Below the pieces are notes generated by a model. It was not told where the DNA came from. It searched no databases and saw nothing but the letters and a program-made list of their open reading frames with translations. The position numbers and the translations under genes are program-made. Below are positions 15,265-22,528 of a stretch of DNA of 23,847 nt, one piece after another (position 1 is the first letter of the stretch; every line of letters starts with the position of its first letter). The DNA comes from Actinomyces sp. ICM47 (GTDB lineage Bacteria; Actinomycetota; Actinomycetes; Actinomycetales; Actinomycetaceae): contig NZ_ALCA01000028.1 in assembly GCF_000278725.1 (NCBI RefSeq), positions 1 through 23,847 on the forward strand. Direction: 5' to 3'.

Positions 15265-15639
15265 TGGAGATGGGGGGAATCGAACCCCCGTCCAGCAGCC
15301 GGCCCCGAATTCTTCTCCGAGCGCAGTCTACGATTTTATTTCTCAGCCCCCAGCATTGCGCAGACTCACCGCTGGATAGGCTCAGTTAGTGAAGTGTCGG
15401 AGCCGCCCCACTAACATGGGCGACACCCAGTGGCTCCCTAGACGACGCCAGACACCGGGCCGGAAGCAACTCCCGGGCTGACGGACTAAAGGTTCAGGCT
15501 GCGATATCAGGCAGCGAGAACGTAGTCGGTGCGATTCTGTTCGGCACCTATTAGTTTGCACGCATCGTTTACGAGTTGAGCGTACATTCTCGGCTCGCTT
15601 CACTTCGATCGACGACCACTGTCGAAACCGATCATCCCC
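15265..15639 (-). ncRNA. ssrA: Transfer-messenger RNA (tmRNA)
   Basis: The 5' end GGGGATGATCGGTTTCGACA and the 3' end GGGGGTTCGATTCCCCCCATCTCCA are canonical tmRNA termini; GGGGATG pairs with CATCTCC (one G-U pair). The CCA tail is not encoded. The length is 375 nt. The tag reading frame runs on the minus strand from 15545 to 15507 and reads AEQNRTDYVLAA followed by TGA, with the resume codon GCC preceded by AATAGGT. With SmpB it rescues stalled ribosomes and marks the products for proteolysis. It lies downstream of smpB on the same strand, the usual actinobacterial arrangement. The penultimate region YVLAA differs from the more usual YALAA. Confidence 0.97.
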
Positions 15640-15852
15640 TATTGAGTTCTTCAACTCACCGGCAAACAGACTGCCGGGTTGGCTCTTCAACGAAATCCTA
15701 AGACTCATCGAAGAACCGCTTCCAACCGTTCGACCAGACATCCAAGAGTAACCCCGCTTACGCGAAGTTTCAACAGCTAGCGCAATGCCAGCAAACGCAA
15801 GGTTTCAGCAGAAAGCGCACCACGCACGAAGCTGGCACCCGCTACCTGTACG

Positions 15853-16383
15853 CTACTTGTAGTTCGGTCGCTTCGTGTAGGCGCGCATCGCGCGTTCAGC
15901 TTCACGCTTATCCTGCGCCTCGCGCAAAGACTGGCGCTTGTCCCATTCCTGCTTGCCTTTGGCCAGCGCGATCTCAACTTTGGCGCGACCGCCGATGAAG
16001 TAGAGCTCCAGTGGGACGATCGTGTAGCCCTTGGCCTGCACCTTCTGGCCGATCCGCTCAATTTCTGAGGCGTGCAGTAGCAGCTTTCGCTTCCGCGTTG
16101 GCGCATGATTGTTCCAGGAGCCCTGCGCGTACATCGGAATGTTCGCGCCGTACAGCCATGCTTCGCCGTCTTTGACCTCAATCCACGAGTCGATCAGCGA
16201 CGCGCGCCCCATCCGCAGAGCTTTCACTTCGGTACCCGACAGGACAAGACCGGCTTCCCACGTATCTTCGATCAGATAGTCGTGGCGCGCCTTCTTGTTC
16301 CGCGCGATCGTCTTCTTCGCGTCCAATGCAGCTTTGCGCTTCTCACCTTCGGTCAGCTTCGGCTTCTTCCAGTCTTTCGGTAT
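15853..16383 (-). CDS. smpB: SsrA-binding protein SmpB, probably with an AUA start codon
   Basis: SmpB binds tmRNA and is needed for trans-translation. Family blocks are clear: KKTIARNKKARHDYLIEDTWEAGLVLSGTEVKALR, GRASLIDSW, the YTIVPLELYF segment, KVEIALAKGKQ.WDKR, and a basic C-terminal tail. The start is unusual. A strong AAAGGAGG (16390-16397) is followed 6 nt later by ATA CCG AAA GAC TGG, in frame with the gene, giving a natural-looking N-terminus PKDWKKPKLTEGEKRKAALDAKK. There is no ATG or GTG in frame. The nearest conventional start is TTG at 16326 (157 aa), which has no ribosome site. The 176-aa form from the AUA codon is preferred here. Confidence 0.9.
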   Translation of the reverse strand: MPKDWKKPKLTEGEKRKAALDAKKTIARNKKARHDYLIEDTWEAGLVLSGTEVKALRMGRASLIDSWIEVKDGEAWLYGANIPMYAQGSWNNHAPTRKRKLLLHASEIERIGQKVQAKGYTIVPLELYFIGGRAKVEIALAKGKQEWDKRQSLREAQDKREAERAMRAYTKRPNYK

Positions 16384-16431
16384 CGTTCACCTCCTTTCTT
16401 TGATTGACGAGGCCGCGCCCCGCCACTCAAG

Positions 16432-16447
16432 GCGTTAATTCTAACGC
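16432..16447 (-). promoter_or_regulatory. Candidate smpB -10 element inside a palindrome
   Basis: GCGTTA-ATTC-TAACGC is a perfect 6+6 inverted repeat. On the minus strand it contains TAGAAT (16443-16438), a good -10 hexamer, about 48 nt before the smpB start. No strong -35 is visible at 17 nt. The palindrome over the -10 box would suit a repressor. Confidence 0.4.
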
Positions 16448-16496
16448 GTCCGAGGGCAGGGGTCTTGCTCAAGCCTCGTAAAATGCCAGTATCAAT

Positions 16497-16533
16497 GGAA
16501 GGCGGGGACAAGCTGAGCTTGTCCCCGCCTTCC
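16497..16533 (-). terminator. 17-bp perfect hairpin between the M23 fragment and smpB
   Basis: GGAAGGCGGGGACAAGC (16497-16513) pairs perfectly with GCTTGTCCCCGCCTTCC (16517-16533) around a TGA loop. It lies 37 nt after the stop of the M23 fragment and would end that transcript before the smpB promoter. There is no immediate U-tract. Confidence 0.65.
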
Positions 16534-16570
16534 GACTCAGCCAATCATCAGATCATCGAGCCACATTGGC

Positions 16571-17056
16571 TTACAAGTACCCCATCGGGTCAACGTTCAC
16601 GCCGTTCTGCAGAACACCGAAGTGCAGGTGGCAACCGGTGACATAGCCGGTCATGCCGACCTCGCCAAGCACTGTTCCGGCACTAACCGACTGTCCGGGC
16701 GAAACATAGATGCGTTGCATGTGCAGGTATTCGGTGATCACGGAGTTACCGCCGAGCATTCCGTGGTTCACGTCCACGTAGTTGTCGGCAGAGATACTGC
16801 TTGAAACATCCAGAACAACGCCGGTGATTGCCGTGCGCGTCTTGTCGTCGATGAACGAAGAAAAGCGCGCATCATCCAAAATCTGCGTATTCAGCGTGTC
16901 CACCAATTGCGCGATCGACAGGGTCTGACCAGCGGTTTCACCCCGATCTGTTGCCGTTTGCGCGCCGTGAATCAGGTAGGCAAGCGCGACGTGGTTCGTA
17001 TCGAGCGAGCGACTTGAAGCGGTAAGCGCCGAAAGCTGTCCCAGCAGGGTCGTCAT
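16571..17056 (-). pseudogene. C-terminal part of an M23-family metallopeptidase, 5' end lost
   Basis: The last about 80 residues are a clear M23 (LytM/peptidoglycan endopeptidase) half-domain: GVVLDVSSS, VNHG, YLHMQRIYVSPGQSVSAGTVLGEVGMTG, and the zinc-binding GCHLHFGV. The first zinc motif (HxGxD) expected just before GVVLDV is absent; unrelated-looking sequence (DDARFSSFIDDKTRTAIT) occupies its place, so the product should be inactive. There is no signal peptide. A stop codon lies 15 nt upstream of the first ATG, and an IS30 remnant begins 8 nt beyond that ATG. In many actinobacteria an ftsX-linked M23 gene precedes smpB, so this is probably what is left of that gene. Confidence 0.7.
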
Positions 17057-17064
17057 CTGAGTTG

Positions 17065-18345
17065 GGTGGCTTCAGGTGGTGGGTGCAGCGCCTTGAGTGT
17101 GTGGGGTGGTTGCTGTGGTGTTTCGCCGTTCTGGTGAGGTGCGGGATCTCGTTTTCGGTCTGTTGGTCCAGGGGGTGGCGGTCCGTCAAGTGCACAGGCG
17201 TGCGGGCGTGGCGGTCTGCACGATTCGCGGCTGAGCCAAGGATTGGGGGATGACGTTTCGTACAGGCCCTGTTGGTGGGTGGAATGGGTGTCCTGATCCG
17301 AGAATCGTCGCGGGGTTGACCCGAGGCGAGGGGCACGGGGCCCGCTTGACGATGGGGGCCGTCAGCTCATCGAGTTCTTACACCCTCAAGGACTGTCATT
17401 ACGGACCATCGCCGCTCAGGTGGGAGCGTCGGCCTCGACGGTTAAACGCGAGGTGGATCGGATGCCGGGCGCGTATCAGGCGGCGCGAGCCCACGAACAG
17501 GCCAAGCACCTTGCGGCGCGCCCCAAAGGGTTGAAGATCGAGGATCCACAGCTCCGGTCTTTCGTGGTTGCCAAGCTCAACGAACACTGGCCCCCCTGCC
17601 AGATCGCGGCCGCCTGGATGCACGAGCCCGACAATGGGGGCATGACGATCAGCGCCGAAACCATCTACCAGGCCCTCTACGTACACGGGCATGCAAACCT
17701 GCGTCACGAACTCAAAGTAGAGAAAACCTTGCGCTCGGGACGCACGAGCCGCAAACCACGCTCCAAGCTCACTGTTGCCCGTTCGTCAGGCAAGTCGTGG
17801 GTCGAGGGCGCCAGGATCACCGATCGGCCCGAGGAAGCCGAAGGGCACCTCGGCCCAGGCCATTAGGAATGGTGATCTGATCATCAGGAAGAACTCCAAG
17901 AGCGCGACCATCACTCTTGTCGAACGCACCACCGAGTACTTGCTGTTGCGGCCTTTGCCCCTCTCGCACGACGCCGATACCATAGTCGAGACTCTGACCG
18001 ACATGATCGCCGACCTACCCCAGGATCTGCGGCGCACGCTGACCTGGGATCAGGGAGCCGAGATAGCCAAAACCAAAGAGTTGACGAAGAAGACAACGAT
18101 CAATGTCTACTTCGCCGACCCGCACTCTCCCTGGCAGCGCGGCTCCAACAAGAACATGAACGGCCTTTTGCGCGACTACTTCCCCAAAGGCACCGACCTG
18201 GGCACCTACCCGCCCGAAGACCTTCGAAGAAGCCCAACGCCAACTCAACACCCGACCCCACCAACGATTCAACTGAAAACCCCCGCCAAACCCATAGAAC
18301 AATTACCCCACAACTACGCCGTTGCACTCACCACTTGAAACCGCC
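17065..18345 (+). mobile_element. Degenerate IS30-family insertion sequence, 1281 bp
   Basis: GGTGGCTTCAGGTGGTGGGTGCA (17065-17087) and TGCACTCACCACTTGAAACCGCC (18323-18345) are imperfect inverted repeats matching at 19 of 23 positions and they bracket the transposase pseudogene. GTT occurs just outside both ends (17061-17063 and 18346-18348), compatible with a short target duplication. The size is normal for IS30 elements. Confidence 0.8.
17297..18338 (+). pseudogene. IS30-family transposase pseudogene
   Basis: The N-terminal HTH part reads RQLIEFLHPQGLSLRTIAAQVGASASTVKREV and continues to ITDRPEEAEGHLGPGH. It is broken at 17864-17866 (TAG where a Trp of GHWEGDLII is expected) and by one extra T at 17870. 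The frame then resumes as GDLIIRKNSKSATITLVERTTEYLLL and TWDQGAEIAKTKEL. The third catalytic region reads RGSNKNMNGLLRDYFPKGTDL, in which the usual catalytic Glu (NEN) is Lys. Further frameshifts occur after PPEDL and near 18270. The product cannot be active. Confidence 0.88.
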
Positions 18346-18700
18346 GTTCACAGATGTAGCGGTGGGTGTAGGCCCGCCCCTCGGTCTGGAGGAGGCGAAT
18401 AGGAGCGTCTAGATGTCGCGCTCTCGTTCCAGGGCGCTCGCGTCGGTACGGATCCGCGTTGAGGACGGTGTCGACAACCTCTCAGTAGAGGCCGAGAAGG
18501 AGTGGCTACGCGATGCAGACCGAGTTGCGCGTCCACAACGGAAGACCGCGAACACCGCGAAGTAGACGAGCAGAGTCTTCGACATCCGCGCCCGTACGCG
18601 CGCCTTGAGGGCATCAATTACTCTTCTCGCATCCTTACACGCGGCAAGCGTGATCCGGACCTCACACTCGAGGTTGCGCGGTTCGCAGACAGCCCTGTAC
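18346..18700. other. Spacer without a convincing gene
   Basis: Between the IS30 remnant and the surface-protein gene no intact gene is seen. On the minus strand an ATG at 18585 opens with MSKTLLVYF, reminiscent of a flavodoxin N-terminus. Another minus-strand frame (about 18346-18480) reads coherently (VLNADPYRRERPGTRARHLDAP). Together they may be the shifted remains of one gene, but the evidence is thin. Confidence 0.35.
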
Positions 18701-18706
18701 GCTAAT

Positions 18707-18725
18707 GCAATTCATTCTCATTATC
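18707..18725. promoter_or_regulatory. Fur/Zur-like operator at the start of the surface-protein gene
   Basis: The minus strand reads GATAATGAGAATGAATTGC, which matches the classical Fur-box pattern GATAATGATAATCATTATC at 13 of 19 positions. It lies 4 nt before the AGAAGG ribosome site, where a bound repressor would block transcription. Surface proteins of this class are usually linked to metal ABC transporters, which fits metal-dependent control. Confidence 0.5.
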
Positions 18726-18740
18726 GCCAGAAGGTTCATC

Positions 18741-21700
18741 ATGCGCGCCACCCACCGCGGGATTCATCCCCTCCTCGCCCTGTTCACCGCGCTCCTCACC
18801 CTCGCGCTCTTTGCTACGCCAACGATCGCCGCGCCCTTGGCGCACGCAGTCCCGTTAGAAACGACCTCTCTCACGGAGTACGCCTCCGACGCCTCCGGCT
18901 CGACCAACGCTGAGGCCGCACCCTCGTCCCCCGGAGCGCCCGACGATCCCGAGCACCTGCCCGGAGAGGCTGGCTACGGGGACCTCGTGCCCGCCGACCT
19001 CACGGTTCCTGCGGGCTCGCCCGGCGCTGACCCGGAGGCGACCCCTGGGCCCGACGGCCGCGTTCCCCACGTGTGCGCTGGCCGCAAGCTCCTCCACCAC
19101 GCGCATGTTGACGCCGCCTACGTCACCCGTGTCGACGAGATCTTCACCGTTACTGTTGTCGACGGGCGCAAAGTCGTCAAGGACCCAAACTCCGTCTGCG
19201 TCCGACTCGCCCCCGACGCGCGTGTCTCCGACTCCCAGGAGGTCTCGCGCATGGTCGTCCCCTCGGGCGGCCTCTTCGACTTCATTGGCAAGCCCGGCGA
19301 CATTGTCTGGCGTGCCCCCCAGGAGCAGATCGACAACTGGCGTCCCGTCTGGGCTGGCATCGGTGCCTTCGACACGGCGCACGAGGTCGCCCAGCCCGAG
19401 GGGATCCTTCTTGACGAGGTGAAGCTCTCGATCGCAAATTCCTCCGGGCCCGGAGCCGTCGAGGTGTGGCGCACCATCGGCACGAACTCCCTGAGTCGAG
19501 GGCTCTCTTCCGACCCCTCGCTCGCGCCGCTCTCCCTCCAGGCTGGCTCCCACGGCCACTGGAACTGGACCTTCTCGAAAGCGGGCGTCTACCGGCTCGA
19601 CATGGTTGCCTCCTACACGTCCACCTGGTCCCAGAGAGCCGTTAATTCCTTGCCCTCGACCATCACGTGGCTCGTCGGCTCCGATGACGAGGTCGGTCTG
19701 CCCGAAGGCACCACAACCTCCCTCACTCCGATCGGAACGACTGCCGAGCAGATGAAGGAGAAGATGATCGCTTCCGGCGAACTCTCCACCGAGGAGACGC
19801 CCGCCGAGCCCGAGCCCCCCTTCACCCAGGCCGAGGCCCGTAAGCAGATCGAAGCGCTCTTCGGCTCTACTGCGAAGGCGCCAGCCTCACCCTCCTCCCC
19901 CGCCCACTACGTCTACAAGGGGACCTTCAAAGACGATGTGCGGGCTGGCGTGCCGATCAAGCGGGTGACCCTCGAGGTGAACGCGAACGGCAAGTCGATC
20001 CCCGGGGAACCGATCCTCGAAATCCCCGACTCACTCAAGCAGACGACCGCCGACGGCGACCGCTGGGTCCTGCCTGCCTCCGGTGAGCACGGATCGCTCG
20101 GATTCGACTTCACCCAAATGCCCGCCGATCTGCGCTCCGGGCCAGCCGTTTACTCCATCGACACCTTCGACGGCCCCAAGGGCAGCCGCTACATCGCGGG
20201 GACCGTCACCGACGGGGCGATGAACGTCACCCTCGATACGACGCGCGACCCCAACCGCGGCTTCACCGTCGATGCAGCCGCAGTTCCCCTCGCCCACGTC
20301 TTCACGAAGCCAGGCGTCTACGCCGTCGGTTTCAACATCGAGACGCGCGACAAGGACGGGAACTTCTCCTACAAGTCCCGCTCCGCTCACTTCGTCGTCG
20401 GCGACGCCGCGATCTCGGCGCTGCGCGCGATCACCGCGGAGAACAACGGCGAGGCACCCTCACCCTCACCCTCTCCAAACCCTGCGGATCCGGATGCCGA
20501 TGCGCCACCGAGCGGTGGCGTTCAGCCCGGCAATCCCTCGATACCCGATCCTGCCAACCCGTCCGCCCCTTCCCGTCCCGGCGACTCGGCGATCCACATC
20601 ATCACCGAAGGTCACATGGATCAGGCGATGTCCCTGAAGGACGGGAAGGCGGAGGTCTTCGTCGACGACACCGCCGACCCGCGCCACCCCGTCCACCGCG
20701 CCTCCGGAACCTTCGCCTACGCCGTCCCCGACTCGACGCACGCGAAGATCCCCGCCGGCGCGAAGGGCTACAGCGAACTCGCCGCTGCGGCGCCCGAAGG
20801 TGTGTGGAGTCTGCCCGAGACCCAGCTCGAGGGCATCCCCTGGGTCGGCTTCTCAACCCAGCGGGTCGACTACTCGCAGCTCTCAAGCAAGGGCGTCGAG
20901 GTCGCGATGAGGAACTTCACCGGCCCCGGTCGCCTCGTCACCGGTAACTCCTCCCTCTTCGAGGGATTCACGCCCCGACTCGACTCGATGAAGCCCGACA
21001 TGGTCCTCCGCTACCTCTTTGGATCACACGACCACCAGGCCTTCTACTTCACGAAGCCCGGGCGCTACTCGACCGACTTTGTCTACACCGCGCACCTCGC
21101 TGACGGCTCCACCATCGAGAAGACCCTCCATGTGATCTTCCTCGTCGGCGACGACGCCATCAAGAGGGGCGCTGAGCCGGATCCCTCGCCTGAGCCGAAC
21201 CCCACGCCTGAGCCGGATCCCTCGCCTGAGCCGAACCCCTCGCCCGCACCGAACCCGAACAACGGTGCGCAGCGGCCCGGCCAGCCCGCGCCCGCTCCGG
21301 GCACCTCCCCGTCAACCGGATCACCGTCCACGGGCTCCCCCTCAGCAAGCGCGAGCGCCCCGGCCTCGCCGATCGGGAACCCGACCGCGGCCGCCGCGCG
21401 CCTCGCCGAGGGTGCCGGGCAGACCGGAACCCCGGTAACCGGTGGGTCGACCGTATCCGGCTCGCTAGTGTCGTCAAACTCGGCGACTGGCGCGGGGTCA
21501 ACGAGCTCCGACTCCGGCGTATCGGGCGCTTCCAGCGCCGACGACTCCCAGTCGAGCGGCGTCGCGGGTCTGGACTTCGCGGACTCCTCACAGTCAGGAG
21601 CGCCCACGACGCGGGCGCTCACCAAGCCCGCTACCCCCGTGAGCGCCCTGCTCAATCCTGAGCGCGGTTCCGCCTCGTACGGGAGCGGCTCGAACTGGTG

Positions 21701-21779
21701 GCAGTGGATCCTCGTAGGGATCGGTGGTAGCGGACTCGTCGGGGCGGGCGCCTGGGCGCTTCTCCTGCGCAGGCGGTAA
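18741..21779 (+). CDS. Surface-anchored protein of the actinobacterial choice-of-anchor M / P_ac_wall type
   Basis: A 1012-aa secreted, membrane-anchored protein. The start at 18741 has AGAAGG 6 nt upstream and gives a signal peptide (LLALFTALLTLALFATPTIAAP). Three copies of the actinobacterial surface repeat are visible by their W/F-x-F-T/S-K-x-G-x-Y cores: WTFSKAGVYRLDM (about 275), VFTKPGVYAVGF (about 520) and FYFTKPGRYSTDF (about 769). Each is followed by a beta-strand ending in LVG-D/VVGD. A Pro-Glu-Asp-Ser linker (about 812-845) and a Ser/Gly/Thr-rich spacer follow. The protein ends with one helix (WWQWILVGIGGSGLVGAGAWALLL) and RRR. There is no LPXTG, so anchoring is by the helix. Homologues usually sit beside zinc/manganese ABC transporter genes and may bind metal or haem; none is in this window. 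Confidence 0.85.
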   Translation: MRATHRGIHPLLALFTALLTLALFATPTIAAPLAHAVPLETTSLTEYASDASGSTNAEAAPSSPGAPDDPEHLPGEAGYGDLVPADLTVPAGSPGADPEATPGPDGRVPHVCAGRKLLHHAHVDAAYVTRVDEIFTVTVVDGRKVVKDPNSVCVRLAPDARVSDSQEVSRMVVPSGGLFDFIGKPGDIVWRAPQEQIDNWRPVWAGIGAFDTAHEVAQPEGILLDEVKLSIANSSGPGAVEVWRTIGTNSLSRGLSSDPSLAPLSLQAGSHGHWNWTFSKAGVYRLDMVASYTSTWSQRAVNSLPSTITWLVGSDDEVGLPEGTTTSLTPIGTTAEQMKEKMIASGELSTEETPAEPEPPFTQAEARKQIEALFGSTAKAPASPSSPAHYVYKGTFKDDVRAGVPIKRVTLEVNANGKSIPGEPILEIPDSLKQTTADGDRWVLPASGEHGSLGFDFTQMPADLRSGPAVYSIDTFDGPKGSRYIAGTVTDGAMNVTLDTTRDPNRGFTVDAAAVPLAHVFTKPGVYAVGFNIETRDKDGNFSYKSRSAHFVVGDAAISALRAITAENNGEAPSPSPSPNPADPDADAPPSGGVQPGNPSIPDPANPSAPSRPGDSAIHIITEGHMDQAMSLKDGKAEVFVDDTADPRHPVHRASGTFAYAVPDSTHAKIPAGAKGYSELAAAAPEGVWSLPETQLEGIPWVGFSTQRVDYSQLSSKGVEVAMRNFTGPGRLVTGNSSLFEGFTPRLDSMKPDMVLRYLFGSHDHQAFYFTKPGRYSTDFVYTAHLADGSTIEKTLHVIFLVGDDAIKRGAEPDPSPEPNPTPEPDPSPEPNPSPAPNPNNGAQRPGQPAPAPGTSPSTGSPSTGSPSASASAPASPIGNPTAAAARLAEGAGQTGTPVTGGSTVSGSLVSSNSATGAGSTSSDSGVSGASSADDSQSSGVAGLDFADSSQSGAPTTRALTKPATPVSALLNPERGSASYGSGSNWWQWILVGIGGSGLVGAGAWALLLRRR

Positions 21780-21822
21780 ACGGCTGCGCAAGTAGAGTTC
21801 GCTGACACGTCTCCCGGATCAG

Positions 21823-22358
21823 CTACCCAGCCCGTGACTGAGTGAAATGTGAGCGCCGAGCGGCGGCCCGGACCTTCCCGGTTCGAGCCGTCGCTTCGTC
21901 GTCTACTTCTTCGTTTGCGCCTCTGTCTACTTCTTCATCCGAACGAGCCGCTGGCGAACTTGACGCTGGCGCCGAGTTTGACTTTGAGTCTGACTTTGGC
22001 GCTGACTCTGACTTTGGCACTGGCAAAGCCTCCACCAGCCTCCGTGTTCCCCAAGCAACACCGGCTCTCCTTCGGACGTGCTTCTCCCGAAGCATTTCAG
22101 CCGTCGCGCGTGAAATTAAGCCCGTCCCGTAGTGGCCGTGGGCAACGTCCTCCAACATCGCAACCGCTCCATCGGCACCCCAAAGAAAAAGCATGTGCCG
22201 TCATAGCGAATGAGGTGCCAACCGAGCCGCTCAGGAGTCGCGAGAGGCGCCAGCGAGCACCACAGCCCGGTGCCTCCTCCCGAACCCGCAAATGCGCACA
22301 CTGTCTCGGCTCCATCGGCGCTCCGTCCGCAGGCCCCTTTGGAAAACAGGCAGCTCAT
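21823..22358 (-). pseudogene. Decayed, frameshifted gene of unknown function
   Basis: Two overlapping minus-strand frames appear to be parts of one protein. Upstream is AETVCAFAGSGGGTGLWCSLAPLATPERLGWHLIRYDGTC; after a run of T near 22185-22195 the reading continues in another frame as MLFLWGADGAVAMLEDVAHGHYGTGLISRATAEMLREKH and a Lys/Ser/Asp/Glu-rich tail. No ribosome site or known family is seen. It lies between the surface-protein gene and an ISL3 element, and the rest of 21780-22528 holds nothing else I can support. Confidence 0.35.
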
Positions 22359-22528
22359 CGACCTGATGAGTCTGAGGCTTACGAGGAACTGTACGCGTTC
22401 TTGCGGGCGAACCGTCCGAGAAGGTCATGCGCGGGCGTCATCGGCTACAACCCCAAATACCAAGACGGATCCCGCCATGGTGGAACGAACACTGCCTCCA
22501 ACAAGCAATAATAGAAAACAAGGTAAAC

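Noticed and set aside
15265..15290. ssrA 3' end as an attL site
   Set aside because: No second copy of the sequence and no integrase were seen in the window, so an attachment site is not annotated.
18346..18617. Flavodoxin-like minus-strand start (MSKTLLVYF)
   Set aside because: Only nine residues look like flavodoxin and the rest does not follow; noted in the spacer entry but not called as a gene.
21849..22511. 220-codon plus-strand frame after the surface-protein gene
   Set aside because: Composition is Leu/Thr repeats and Arg/Pro-rich, there is no ribosome site, and the minus strand shows a more protein-like pair of frames.
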